A stretch of DNA of 64,000 bases from Oscheius sp. JU75 (GCA_037178855.1 JASJZC010000002.1:6832501-6896500), one strand, 5' to 3'; numbered from the stretch's first letter, positions 21,301-34,100 are shown. Numbers and translations: made by a program. Notes: generated by a model not told the origin, from the sequence alone.

Positions 21301-24300
21301 TGAACAAGAAGAGACGAGCCACGAGGTCCAAGTGAAAATAAACGGACAACACGCGAACGGGACACTCATCAACGGATCAGCTGTCCGAGAAAAAGTCAAC
21401 GGAAGTCTGAAGAGTTTGGAGGAGGAAGACAGGAGGATCCTGAACAAGCCACCACCTTCGAACGGATCAGTTAGGAGGAATAAACGAGCAGAGGTAGGTC
21501 AAGAAACAGAGACAGTGAACTCCTATAACATCGAAACTCCGTTTTCCTTATGGGAGAAATTTAGTCTGTCGTCATGCCGGTAAATACGCGTTATCTCGTC
21601 GAATCAAAGATTTTATAGGCTCTGATGTCAATATGACAGAGTGGGATTAAAAGGGGAAACACATGGTTTTATCCTCCGCACGATGTGGTCCCTTAGAAAT
21701 ATAATTATGGGGACACAAACAAACAGGGCTGGACTGGGATATTTAGGTCTGGATTGTAGTCAACTACGTAGCAAGTCCGCCAGTGGCTCTGACTCACCCT
21801 ATCCAATTCATGTCTCCCATTTTCTAGGCATAAGGCTTCACTTTCATGTTTTATGAGAGCCTTTAAAATCGTAGAAGATATCAAAGGTCATAACTTTGTA
21901 CTACATTATAAAGCTGAAAAAATGGTGTCTTGACATAGAAGTTTGATAGGGAGACGCGCCCGATGAAGCATAGGATTTGTAGTAAAAAATCACAAACCTC
22001 GAAAATACTTTCTTCATATCTAAGATGAGCGACATGTGGCGGACGGTGGCGGGCAGGTGTGGATTCTGTCCGCCCCTCCTCCGTACCAAACTTCAACTGA
22101 GTCTCAAAAAACTCACTCTTCATTCTCTCCGTTAATCTCCTACCCTGTTCTCCCGTTCTCTTAATTAGACGCCAGTTTAATTTCCAGAGCTCCGGTCCGC
22201 CTTCAGCCTCAATTTCTCGTCGTCGCCACTCAACCATGGTGCAGTCCCTCGCCGACACGACTTTCAACTTCACTGAAAATGGTATTTTTCCTCATTTTGG
22301 GCTGGAAAATACCACTTAGGTCGTCATCGATCGGTCAGTCCGATGCCTGGAGACACCCTGAACGGGAGAAGACGATCTCTACGGAACTCCATCTTCGCAG
22401 GTTCGAATATTTTGCTGTTTGTCTCGTCCTCTTAGGGCGTCCCGAGGGGAATTAGGAGCCTTATCAAGGGAGGATGAGGATGGGTAAATCAGGGGAGAAA
22501 AACAAACAGGGGGAAGAGGGGGTGAGATAAGCAACTTTTCATGACTGTGATACTGCAAGGTGGGTCGGGGAGAACAGAATCACTGTCACTGTTACTGTCA
22601 CTGTCACAGAAACAGAGAGACAGACAGTGAAACTGACCTCCATTCTTTTCTAAAAACTTCCATTTGATCCCGTAGCTGTCACTGACGGCGGTAAACGAGT
22701 AAACGAGCAGATCTGGCGACGAGTCCTTGTGAGCACATCGAGTGAATAACTTGAGAACTCTCAAAACAAATGCAGATTATGCCTGACAGAAGCTGACAAT
22801 TTTGGCTGAAGCCACTTACGGTGACAGGTCAATTCCTGTCAGGCATAAACTGCATCTGTTTCGAAGAGTTATTCTACCCGGTGCCCTTCCAAAGACTCGT
22901 CGTCAGACGCTCCCGTCTACTCGTCTATCACCGTCTATGTCTTCTACTACATTTTTCGCACGATCGGATAGAATTGAGGTTGATTGGAGCTTCACGTCTC
23001 TATGTCTCCGTTTCCTACACAAAGACAAAGAGACAGAAAGGCAGAAAACAATGAGTCTGGTATTCTGTCAGGACAGAGAAACTGCCAATGATACTGTTCG
23101 AAATCACAGCCTTGTACCAGATGTCCTTGAACTTTTGAGGAGGGGTAGCGGCCCGAGTGATGCCATCTTCCAGGGTTGGCCTGTCTCTCCTTGTAAACAT
23201 CCCAGTCCGTTTTTTCAACCTCAACCCCAAAATGTCTTAAATTGGGTTTCTTGAGCCCTAGTGTGTCTAGACAATGGGTAGGGCTGTTGCTGTTAATTGT
23301 TCAGTTGTAATCCAGTGTGTAATCCTTTTCCCATTGAAGACAAAGAATAGGTCTGGTACCCAGGGTCTTGTCACGAAAACTGAGCAAGAAAAGAAAAGCA
23401 TGCCCTGATAAAAGTTGCCAAAATGTTGTCTGTTGTCCCTCCCGTATCGTCTCATCCCAACAAGTGAGCTTGGCTTCTACTTGCCAAGACATGTCAAATT
23501 CACAATTGCGCCTCCCTCATTGTTGCCAGTAGGATGCTCGTGTGCTCTCGCTTAGTTAGGACAGTCGCTCTCAGTAGGTTTTACTTTTCCTGAAATATCC
23601 CTACTCCGTTTCAACACCGAATGATCGTTTCCAGATTCCGGCTCAATAGAATTCCCTCGACCATACACTCCAAGTCGCCGTTTCTACTGTCGTCGGACCT
23701 CTGTCACGGAGAAGACCATGAGCAAGCCACCTTCGGTAAGTCTACTTGTCCTGTCTCTCTGTGTTCTTATGACCTCCGTTTTCCAAAAACACAATAAGAG
23801 ATCAGCCAATTTTATTCTTTCAAGACAAATAAGGCCATAGTTTCCATGTAGGCAAAAGCCAATTGCAGAAGTGTAGCACGTCTTTTACTTGGTGTGACCT
23901 GTGACCGTAATTAATGTAGGTAGCAAGATCTGATAATTAAAACTGTGCAGAAACTTACCCTATAGAGCAGGTGCCAAAGACGTATGGCAGTGGTGAACTA
24001 GTCTTCCCGAATCTTTGTGGAATCCTGGATCGTTGCTTGGTTTTGTGTGTAGGCTTATCTTCTTCCTGTCCTCATCGCGCAAAATTTAGGTTCATAAGGA
24101 ACTGAAAATGTGATTAGTAAATTAGAACTGTTTAGAAGAGCAATAAGTTAAGATGCAATCGGGAAATGTAGACAAAATGGTTTCAAAACGCCGTTGGCGG
24201 GTGTGGACGTATCGCTTTGGGAGGGACGGAAGCGGCACATACTTGGAGGATTTCCGATTCTCTGTCTCTCACTGAAATATTTCAGATTCTGGTCTACACG

Positions 24301-26629
24301 GGTGACCAGAAAGACCTGTACAGTCGGATTCGTCGAGGGCTCTCCCGCGTCTTACCCTCTGACCGTTACACCGTCTTCAACATTAGCGCCGAAGCCGTCA
24401 GAAAACAACCCTGGATCGAGAAGACTACGGTGAGTTCATTGCCAGTTCGGTTCATAGACACTACTTTAGGCGTGTCTTCTGATAGCCTGTACCGACGGAC
24501 TGGATGATATGTCCTGGAACAAGATGCAAACCTATTTCAACCAGGCCGGGAAGATCATTTTCGTCTGTCAGAACCGGTTGCTCTCGAGTCTGACCAACTG
24601 TGAGTCGTCGAAGAAGCAGGCCGACATTCTGAGGATGGCGCTTGGACACAACAGTTCAGGAGGGATGGGCAAGGATTTCGAGCATTTCTTGAAAAAGTCG
24701 CTCAAGACTCTCAACAAGCAGGGAGTGGTGAATGAGACGTTCCGATCCAAGGATCTGGCGGGAGGGGTTAGCTATTCAGTGGTTTTGGCCAAGACGAAAG
24801 GTAGGTGTAAGGACGGACAGAGACAGAAACAGAGTTGGTACCAGTTCTGTTCAGAGACCCCTCTCCTTCTGTACATGGAGAACAGTGCTCATCAGGCTGC
24901 TGCCATGTTCTCGGATGCTACCCCTGACCAACTGCTGGCCCCTGGAAGCAAAATTCTTCGCGACTCTCTGTCCCGAGTCGGAGTCCTGGTCCATGAACAT
25001 GAGGTGGCTGAACCGACCCAAGGTCTACTACTGGCTCAAGAGAGCAGTCTTCTCGACGAAATACAAGGCATGCGATTTGGAGAAAACATTGGAAAGTCGC
25101 CTCAGCTGTTTCTGAGGAAGGAAGGGACAGTAGTCGAGCAGGGATTGCCGTCACCCAGTCGAGAACTCCTGCCTATCCAAGTTGGTCAGAGGCTAGTGAT
25201 CCCTACTATTTCAAAATAATTAGTTTTCCAGAGATCCCACTAGTTACAAGGACTTTAACTTTTCCCACTATTTCCGCAAGTTGACCACGAATCGGCTCGG
25301 TCGAGTCTGTCTTCATGTTCCTGTTACAACTACGACCATGGATGTCATGTCGAGGTAAGTGAACACAGAGACAGATAGATAGAGAACTTTGTGAATCCAG
25401 CCAGTAGTTCATATTCAAAGACAGCAAAAGTACAGACAGTGTTCCATTTTTGATTCCTTCATTAAACGTCAGTTTGTTCTCTACTTTGCCACAAAGTTCA
25501 AAAAGAAGCTGCTAACCGGTATTAGACATCTCACTGATGTTCGTGTAATTCTCTTAAATAGAAACAGTAATTATGCTAATTTGATTGTGAGACTACGTAT
25601 TTTGGAACAACACACCTTAAAATAGGGACGGTGTATCCTTCCACACTTTTAGGTAGATCTCTACCTGAGAACATCTCAGGCTTATATGTTTATTAGAAGA
25701 CCGGTAAGTCAGAATCTGTGCTTGGCGGGTGAGTACGTATAGTGTTTTGAAAAAAGACGGATGCAGACAAAGAGAGAGAGAGAGAGAGAGAGAGAGGTCA
25801 ATGTGCTTTCAGTCTCTGCGACGCCGTACCCTGCCTAAACGGAGCCATAGTCATCGCCGGTCAACAGATTCACGGACAGGGTCGTGGCGGAAACGAGTTC
25901 ATCTCGCCTCTCGGAGCAGCCATGTTCACCGTCTCTGTGGAGATTCCCAAGTCGAGTCAGCTGGCCAAGCGGCCCTCCTTCATCCAGCACATCTTTGCCG
26001 TGGCCATCGTCGACGCCATTCACAGCCTAAGCGGAATGGATGACTTTCCCTTGAGGATCAAATGGCCCAATGATTTCTACTACAACCGCTCACATAAGAT
26101 GGGAGGACTGCTGGCCACGGCCAACTTCAGAGACAACAGTATTGCCTTCACCTTGGGTAGGATCGCTATTTATTTTGACAGTACCAAGCATTTCAGGAGC
26201 CGGTCTAAATGTGACCAACTCGCAGCCGACAGTCTGTCTCAATGACATAGCTCCGGAAGGACAGGATGTCAAATTCACGATAGAGGAAGTGATAGCCGAG
26301 ACGATGAACAAGTTTGAAATCTGGCTCAATCGCTATGAACTCAAAGGCGCCAACGAGTTTCTGAACAAGTATTACGAGTATTGGCTACATGAGTAAGTCT
26401 CTCTGTCGCTCTGTCTCTCTTTATCTGCTGTCGCCCTCACCAATATATCTCTTTCAGTAGAGAAGAAGTGCTTCTGGAAGAGTCCGGAGACAAGGTAATA
26501 ATTCGCGGTCTGGATGAGCACGGGTATCTTCAAGTCCGAAGCAAGCGTAACCCGGGCAAGTTGATCTCAGTCATGGACAATGGCAACACTTTCGACATGA
26601 TGAAGGGGCTCATCCGCCAGAAATTGTGA
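18350..26629 (+). CDS. hlcs: Holocarboxylase synthetase (biotin-protein ligase)
   Basis: About 18 exons, roughly 1,100 aa. The catalytic C-terminus is clear: FNFSHYFRKLTTNRLGRVCL with TTTMDVMSS, then GQQIHGQGRGGNEFISPLGA (biotin/ATP loop), PLRIKWPNDFYYN, KMGGLLATANF, GLNVTNSQPT and the last domain ending MMKGLIRQKL. It attaches biotin to carboxylases through biotinyl-5'-AMP. Upstream is a structured region (ALHPSEWRFVEIQNPQAGQK; QILVYTGDQKDLYSRIRRGL; LLIACTDGLDDMSWNKMQTY) as in other animal HLCS. Before it lies a long serine/arginine-rich, low-complexity stretch. The first exon (18350-18616) begins with a short hydrophobic segment. One intron near 20697 can be read as 25 nt or, more in keeping with the window, as 40 nt. 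Long introns carry repeats. A poly(A)-signal-like AATAAA follows at about 26690. Confidence 0.9.
19040..19205. repeat. Dispersed repeat family C, copy 1
   Basis: TTCCTGTCAAGCTTGATCTG with CAT at 19120 and GTCGTCAGTTATTCTTATCC downstream match the copies at 22834 and 60519. A weak inverted arm may lie upstream (about 18990-19075). Confidence 0.5.
22665..22950. mobile_element. Palindromic element of repeat family C in an HLCS intron
   Basis: The arms 22665-22790 (read on the minus strand) and 22834-22950 are inverted relatives. Both carry CTGTCAGGCATAA-CTGCAT, then AGTTATTC, GACTCGTCG-CAGA and TACTCGT-TA-C-CCGTC in the same order. The spacer is about 44 nt. There is no ORF. It looks like a non-autonomous foldback element. 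Confidence 0.6.
25767..25797. repeat. (AG)n microsatellite
   Basis: A pure run of AG dinucleotides just upstream of the exon carrying the HLCS biotin loop. Confidence 0.95.
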
Positions 26630-26734
26630 AACCAAACGCTTTCAACAGATCAATTGTGATGACAGAGATAGAATATATTTATGCTCAACAAATAAATTAC
26701 ATATTTGTATATATACAAGAGTTTTTGTGATCTT

Positions 26735-29418
26735 TTAGAAACCAGGGACTGGTCCATTACCCATAGCCCTCATCAGGCTGTCGCCATGTTTTGAGAAGAA
26801 AACCATAGCTTTTAGCTCCTTCACCACCCGATCGACCTAAAAAGCTGTCTCTCTTTGTCTCTGTCTCTCTTACCTCTTCTCTCGTAGTCTCCCTCCCAAA
26901 ACTGAACCGGACAGTTTTCGAGGCCTGACATTCCGTCAGTCCACAGGACAGTAAAATCTTACTGACTTCGCCAGTATGGCAAGCTGCTCCCGTACTGGCA
27001 AAGAATGATTTGCATCTAGAAGGAATGTCCTTTGACTTATAGAACCCAAACTCACTTCTCTAGAAGGTCACAACTGGTGAAGGGAAGGGTAGGGAATGAG
27101 ACACTGCTGGTGTTCGGTAGACGAGGAGAGTTCTGGAAGTTGACCACGAAGGAGTCTCCTAGGTGGTCCTGAAAGGAATTGTCTTTTTGTATACAGTAGT
27201 CTTACGTCTAGTCTCTCCTCGAAGTAGTCGCGAATCTCTCGAAAGTTCCTCTGGATTTCGTCCAAGTTCTGGTAGGCTATCTTACTCGCTACTCCGAGTC
27301 CGACAATCATTGGAGTGTTTTCAGTTCTGAAAGTTTTGAAATTGTTTTGTTGATTATGTACAGTTAACAAGTTTCTTTGTCTGACTTAGTAATTGCAATC
27401 AGTTTCGCCACGAGTTCTCCTCCAGAAGGTCGTCTGCCATGGGTGAGTCTACTGAAACTGTCATCTGTCCCCTGTCTACTGGTAGTCTACCGTCACTGTC
27501 TCTCCGTCTCTCTTTCTGTCCGCTGTCTACTGTCTAATCTTCTGACACTTTGTCACTTGATCACTGTGGCTCTGTTTACTGTCTGCTGTTGATTGGCTAT
27601 CTGTCTACTGTCGACTGTCTACTGTATCTCTATGCCACTGCGTCACTGTTTGAATCTCTATCCACAGTCAACCCAATTTCAGTGCTCAAGGAGACACAGA
27701 TGACGGACGAGTTCTATGCGCAGAAGAAGGCTTTCGAGGACTACCAGACGACGCTGGCCCAGCTCGTCTATCGTCTGGAGACGGCCCTGCAGCCCGACGA
27801 GCGAGTTCTTCAGTCACCGGACCAGCCGATTCAATGTCCGTTGGGAGAGGAGCCACTGGAGCTGCTGGGCAAAGCTCTAAAGGACTACGCAAAACGGCTA
27901 GGCATTCTGGACAAGAAGAAGATTCGGCTGCAGTCGGCTGTGCAAGCTGTGCAGAAGATGGCTGCCAAGACCACCGCAAGCAGCATCTACAGAAGATCGA
28001 TGCAGAAGGTTCACCGGGAGGTCATTCGACATATGCGTAAGTTCCGGGCCGTCGTCTTCCCGGACTACCGAGACCGCTGGCAGCAGTTTAAGACGGCTCG
28101 CGAGAAGATGGACCTGGCGCGTCATGAAATCAACGGAGCCAAGACGACTCTGGAGATCGAGAAACGAGCCGTGCACTACAAGGAAGCCGTGGAGAGCTTT
28201 GACGTCACCTGTACCAGCTACATTAAACTGCTCGAAGAGCTGCCCAGCTACCAGAAGACCCACGCAAAGGATCTTTTCTGCTGGTTCCAGAGTCATAGTA
28301 ACTATCACAAGAAGATGGCCACCATCGTCTAGAGAGAGAGAGAGAGGATAAAACGGATTGAAACGAAACTGTGACTCAGGTACGTTAGTTTAGATAGACA
28401 CAGGGAGAGGCAGAAGGGAAGAGAGGTAGAGAGACGGAAAGACAGTTCCCTTCCTTGACTTACCCTGATCTCAATCCCATCTCTTGGCCACCTCCATAGA
28501 TCCAAGGACTGACCTCGGTAGTCATTCGGTTCCTCAGAATCAGAGCTCCAATCCTGGGACCGTAAAACTGTAACAGACTTTTTAGATAGGAGACAGAATC
28601 TGTACCTTATGACCAACCATGGTGATGGCATCGACCTTGATGTCTTTGAAACTGACAGGGATCTTGCCAATAGCTTGAGCAGCGTCAGTATGGACAAATA
28701 TGTGACGTCCTAGGCAGTATAGTTGGGAAGAAGTTCGATAGAGCTACCTATGGTTTCCGAATGTCTCTTAGTCACCTTGACTATGCAATCCAGAGGCTGG
28801 ATGACCCCTGTCTCATTATTAGCCAACATCACAGTAACTAGACATGTGTTGTCGGTCAAGGCATTGCAGACATCACAGACTTCGACCTGTCCAGAATTCG
28901 GATCGATTCTGACCAGGGAAAGATCTGAAATAAAGGATACCGACACTGCTATCTCTGACTGACGCTACTGTCTCTGACCCGGCCACTCCCAACCAACCTA
29001 TAGCTCCCCCGGCAGCCAAAAACTTCAATGGCTCCAAAATTGAGGGATGGTCTATCTCCGAAGTGATCACGTGAGGTCGTCTTCCTGGGCACCGTTTCTT
29101 GAAATCGTTAACCGCATGATGAATAATCCAGTTGTTGGCCTCGGTTCCCCCGGAGGTGAAGATGACAGCGTCGTCATTGACATCGACCAGCTTGGCCAGC
29201 CAGTTTCGGGATTCAGCAATTGCATTTCTGGCAAGGTTTGCTGGAGATTGGGTTTATAACACAGACAGTGACAGACACTCACAATTCGGATTGTTGCTAC
29301 TGGGATTGCCCCAGAGCCGGAGACTGTCCACAATGCTCTTCTCAACCTCGGAGGCCAAGGGAGTAGTGGCATTGTAGTCCAAGTAGACGGGGTTCTGTTC
29401 CTCAATGTACCAGGACAT
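26735..29418 (-). CDS. scly: Selenocysteine lyase (NifS-like, PLP-dependent)
   Basis: The start at 29418 gives MSWYIEEQNPVYLDYNATTP, the classic N-terminus of this fold. Following exons encode NPSSNNPNSNLARNAIAESR, FTSGGTEANNWIIHHAVN, VITSEIDHPSILEPLKFLAA, MLANNETGVIQPLD, HIFVHTDAAQAIGKIPV and the PLP-lysine motif VDAITMVGHKFYGPRIGALI. The C-terminal part has IRDYFEERLDD, RLPNTSSVSFPTLP and the catalytic cysteine in FFASTGAACHTGE. The motif GAACH and the length fit SCLY (selenocysteine to alanine plus selenide) better than mitochondrial NFS1, and no transit peptide is seen. Intron 28463-27327 (1,137 nt) contains a complete gene on the other strand. Confidence 0.9.
27439..28332 (+). CDS. BAR-like coiled-coil protein nested in SCLY intron
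   Basis: Exon 27439-27442 supplies only ATG+G. After a 225-nt intron full of TCTCTGTCTACTG repeats, exon 27668-28332 encodes the rest, 222 aa in all. It starts MVNPISVLKETQMTDEFYAQ and is almost entirely helical and charged: DDEFYAQKK-like and KDYAKRLGILDKKKIRLQSA segments, SIYRRSMQKVHREVIRHMRK and KRAVHYKEAVESFDVTCTSY. The layout and length resemble a BAR/AH domain, which bends membranes as a dimer, but I cannot name the subfamily. It lies entirely inside the SCLY intron on the opposite strand. The two-exon model rests on a good donor (GTGAGT) and a CACAG acceptor. Confidence 0.7.
27470..27640. repeat. TGTCTACTG/TCTCTGTC tract in the nested gene's intron
   Basis: Repeated imperfect units such as CTGTCTACTG and CTCTCTGTCC fill the intron of the BAR-like gene. 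Confidence 0.8.
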
Positions 29419-30459
29419 TTTCTTCTAGAAACATGAACTTATGGAAGGGATCAGGGATCATGATGTGAGAGAGGGGAGAGTATGAATAGCATGTTGCTAC
29501 GCGAGTTTGCTCCTGGTATCCAGGCATCTCGAAGAATGAGTAAGTCTGTTTATGATGCGGAGACAGATAAAAATTGTGTTCTTGCCATGTATTGTAAGAT
29601 CAGACACTCTGTCATGCCGAAGAGGAGAAAAACAAAAGACAAGATTCGGGTGGATTTGATCCAGAAGCTGCCAGGATAAGAGATTCAAACGCGTGAAAAA
29701 TGCAATATCGACCTGGAAAAGTGATATATGCTCGGAGCCAGGAAGACGGTGTCGAGGGTTATCGGGAGGAGAATATAGTAACAGTTCAATCAACAAGGTT
29801 CGGTTCTCCTACACTCATGATGCAAGCATTTGTGAACTCTAGATAACACGAAAATGTTCTAATGCAAGTATGGCCCCACGCAATCTCCACTGTTGTAACT
29901 GTTGTGCAATCTATTTGTCATCTCTCGGTCACAACCCCTTGCCCCTCTCTGAACAATCTTTTGATCACCTTCTAACTATCAAAAATCAATATAGTTGCAA
30001 AGAAGAGCTGGGAGATTAGGAAACGAGAGAGGACATGGCTAAAGATGACATTTTGACAGCTTTTTAAAGGGTATAACTAGGTGACTGTGAGTTGCACAAC
30101 CCTCTCCAGCTCTGTGTTGCGTTGAAATGCAAATCAGGAACATTCCGCTCGTGTTTTGGGCTCTAAACTGTCCAGAAAGAGATCAAAAGCAGGGAATTGA
30201 GAGAGAACACGCTTGTTGACCTCGCGCCGATTTTTGTCAGCTTATTTCGCAATTTTAGACGGGTTGAAACAGACGGCCAAAGGTCAAAATGTTCACAGCG
30301 GTTTCTCTCTTTGAAGAGTTCCAATCTGCTACGCAAAACTACGTCGCGTGTGTATTTTCGTGCAAACATCAGAGAATTTTTAGTTCTTTTATTTTCTAGG
30401 CCAGTTCCTCATCTTTTCTCGACTTTTCCCATGTTATTATGCTAAAACTGTTTGCAGAT
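29419..30459. other. Divergent intergenic region between SCLY and PFD2
   Basis: Promoter space for two outward-facing genes. Only short ORFs are present. A TTTGCAG immediately before the PFD2 start may be a splice or trans-splice acceptor. Confidence 0.5.
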
Positions 30460-30959
30460 ATGGCAGCAGTCATTGCAGGCGACCAGGAAGACCAGAAGAA
30501 GATTGTGGAGGTTTTCCAGAAGTTGCGCGAGGAGCAGCAAGAGCTCGCCAGTGAAGTCACGAAGATCCTGGAGGAGAAGAGAGAATTCAGGTTTTTTTCG
30601 TAGTATTGTCCTTCAGAAAACCAGCTTTTAGCCGAGTAGTCGACCTGCTAAAGAAGCTTGAGCCCAGCCAGACCTGTTTCCGGCTGATCAGCGACACACT
30701 GGTCGAGCAAAAAATCGAGAATGTTCTGCCCAGCTTGGAGACGAACCTTGCCAATGTAAGAACACTTTTCATAGCTCAAAAAAAGCAACTTTAGCTAGAA
30801 ACCCTAAACAACGAGCTAAATGGGAGGCTGGTCGAGAAGGGCAAGGCCCTGAATGAGCACAAGGCGAAGCACAATATCCGTTTCCTGACCCAGGAGGAAA
30901 GTCAAAAGCTCCAGCAGGAAATGGCCCAGAAGCAGCTTGCCGAACAGCAGAAAAAGTAG
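30460..30959 (+). CDS. pfd2: Prefoldin subunit 2
   Basis: Exons 30460-30590, 30632-30755 and 30795-30959 give 139 aa, close to the usual ~150. The protein is the beta-type prefoldin hairpin of two coiled coils: VEVFQKLREEQQELASEVTK at the N-terminus, the central strand region RLISDTLVEQKIENVLPSLE and a second coil TLNNELNGRLVEKGKALNEH. Prefoldin hands unfolded actin and tubulin to the TRiC chaperonin. The two introns are 41 and 39 nt. The ATG sits 2 nt after a TTTGCAG, suggesting a 5' UTR intron or a spliced-leader site. Confidence 0.9.
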
Positions 30960-31144
30960 AGACCAAGTGCCCCTCTGGGATTTACCTACGCTTTATGATC
31001 TGTTGATTTTCCAATTTTTACCGTTACCCGTCTGCTTCTTTTCATAAATTTTGCATTTTTGAGGTCTTTTATCAAGTAGGCGGCCAGCAAACCGAGAAAT
31101 ATCTTAATTTCGAGCATTCGGTAGTAATACACGAGTGTTTGAGG

Positions 31145-34100
31145 ATGTCATCAGCCTGTGAAGCTCTGCTGAGCGAATCTGAAGAGGAGAACATCGACGA
31201 GGAAGAAGAAGTAGAGGAGAATGAAGACGTGGAGGGTGAGGTAAGCTCTTTTTCCAGCACTGCGAGGAAAACAAATGAAATCACAGGCAAAAGGGTCCCT
31301 ATAATCGAAGTAGAGGTTACTATTCTCTAAGTGTTTGGTATAATTCCGAGAGAGATTAGTTTAGCCGTTTTCTCGATTTTCGGATAATAAATGTGCCTTT
31401 TTTTTACGAACACACTTTACTGTCTACTTCACATAAAGGAAAGGCGCTAGGAAAATGAGTCTGTTGCTTCATAATTGTCCTTGATATCATTTTCCTTCCT
31501 TGTTCCTCAACTTATCCAGCAATTAAAGCTATCATTTTCCAGGAAGAAGCCGAAGCGAGTTCTTCTGGCGCAGAAGGAGAAGAGGACGATGAAGGAGTCG
31601 AGCTGGACGAGATGGCTCCCAAACCGGATGAGATCACTTCGGCCGCTGCCAGCAACAAAAGTTTCAAAGATCTCGGCCTAAGTTCCTGGCTCATCCATCA
31701 GCTGATCAGTCTCCAAATCAAGAAGCCTACTCCTGTACAGGTTTTTCCATTTTTGATAAGTTTTACGACCAAAATTTTTTAAGGCAGCCTGCATTCCGAA
31801 GGTCCTCGAAGGCTGTGACGTCCTTGGATGCGCCAAGACCGGTACGGGAAAGACGCTCGCCTTTGCGCTTCCTATTCTTAACGAGGTTCTTTTTTGTATA
31901 TACTCCAATAAAACGCGTGTTCAGTTAGCCACGGATCCGTACGGAATCTACGCTCTGATCCTGACCCCGACGAGAGAGCTGGCCTTCCAGATCGGTGACC
32001 AATTCTCAGCTTTGGGCAAATCTATCGCTTTGAAAACGTCAGTCATCGTGGGAGGCCGTCAAATTGTAAGTTTTGTAGCGTTCTGAGGCCGGCAAGAGTT
32101 TCATACGGAGCTAATAGTTATCTATAGTAAACCTGGATTATAGTCTCGGAATAACTTGTACTTTGGATGAATCCTTCCAGTTTTGAGTATGCGACTTCTT
32201 CTGTTTCCCCACGCAAAAGTGGCTTGTTGATTGGATCAATGTCAGAGACTGGATGTGGTTTTGAAAGCCAGAAAAAGGCAGTGAGTACGAGGCTGGCAGA
32301 AACTCGATTAGATTGGAACAGAAAAAGATCTTGTTGACTCTGTATAGTGAAAAAGTTGACAGGTTGACATGTGCAAACGGTATGAGCGACCAGACAGCCA
32401 TGGGCTATATTCGAGCTTGGCAGATTGACACAAAAAAAGTTGCTGACGGCCACTGGATTAGCGGGAACACAGGCTGACAGAAACAGAAGATACGGTACTG
32501 ATTTTGACGACTGGACGATTTGCTATTGGGTCATCATGACAGTTATGTGTGAATGATGTGCTGACATGAATAGAGGTTCCAGGTTGGGAGGGACTTGGGT
32601 GGGACAAGCAGGTCAAACGAGCTTGATTACAATGTCAGAATATTTTGTTGAAAAAGGTCTGTTTTCTACGGCGGAAATTCCATTTCTTATGATCTTCACC
32701 GTTTTCAAGAAGAATCTTTCAGATCGACCAATCGGCCGAGCTGGCAGCCCGTCCTCACATCGTCGTAGCCACCCCGGGCCGTCTAGCCGATCACATAGAG
32801 AACAATCCGACTTCTTTTGGCAGCAGTTTCAAGTACCCTCTACATTTTTGAGCCTTAAAACATCAAATTTCCAGAAAGATCAAATATTTAGTGCTTGATG
32901 AGGCTGATAGGATGCTGGATGGCCAGTATAATAGCCAGCTCAAGGTCATTTTCCAAGCGATTCCGAAGCAGCGTCACACCCTGCTCTTCTCGGCCACAAT
33001 CACGAGTGCCATCAGTCAACTGCATCAGGTCTCCGTTAAAAAACCGTACTTTTTCGAGGACAAGTCCGAGACGGCCACGGCGGACAACTTGGAACAGAAA
33101 TATGTGCTATGTCCTGTGGCGGTCAAAGACCCCTATCTTGTCTACGTGGTCAAGAATTTCTGCGAGAGGAACAGTTCAAGCTCGGTCATAATCTTTGCAC
33201 AAACGTGTAGAGAATGTCAGGCTCTGTCCTACATGTTCAAGGGACTCGGAATTGAGGTGATTTTTTGGTAAAAATGACTTTAAAGAGTTTATTCAGGCTG
33301 GAGCACTACATTCGGAAATTCCACAACGGTCCAGATTGGCGGCTTTGGCTTCCTTTAGATCCAAGACGCTAAGAATACTGATCTCGACGGATGTGGCTTC
33401 GAGAGGACTCGATATTCCACATGTAAGCCTTTGTCTAGTTTTTAATCGTATCACATCTTGAAAGTGACTTAATAGTACCGGAACAGATGTTTTGTAATCG
33501 TTAAACCTATAGGTTGTGTATAGGTGTCCGCTTTGGGAAGTGTGGTAACGAGTTTTGGTACATATATTCTCTGGTGGTTCTTCTGTGCCACCAGCAACAT
33601 CGAGAGACTTGGGTAGGAGAAAGAACTACTCTCTACCGGGCATTCTTGTGATCGTGCTAACTAAAGGGGTTTCTCTCTTAAGCTTCGCTAGATTTTTTGT
33701 CGTTCGACTTCTCCAGCATTTCACATACAGAATTTCAGCCCTCGGCTTAAACAGTCGGTCACCGACCTTACTAAATTATTTTACCTGCTGGCAAAAATCA
33801 TTTAATCGCAATCAGATAACAAATCATACCAGATACAAGTTTTCTACTTCCACCTCCCATGTCTTCACAAATTACCTCCTTTTCAGGTGGACCTGGTCGT
33901 CAATCACAACGTGCCCCAGTGTCCGAAGACTTACGTTCATCGAGTCGGAAGATCTGCCCGAGCTGGACGGTCAGTGGCTTTTTTTTCACTGTTTACAAAG
34001 TAGGTATTTCAGGTACGGTTCCGCTCTGACCTTCGTAACCCAATACGACATTGTCCTGCTTCAGGCTGTCGAGGATTTGGTCGGGAAAAAGATGGAGGAG

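Noticed and set aside
26735-29418. Mitochondrial cysteine desulfurase NFS1
   Set aside because: No transit peptide, and the catalytic loop GAACHTGE and C-terminus fit selenocysteine lyase rather than NFS1.
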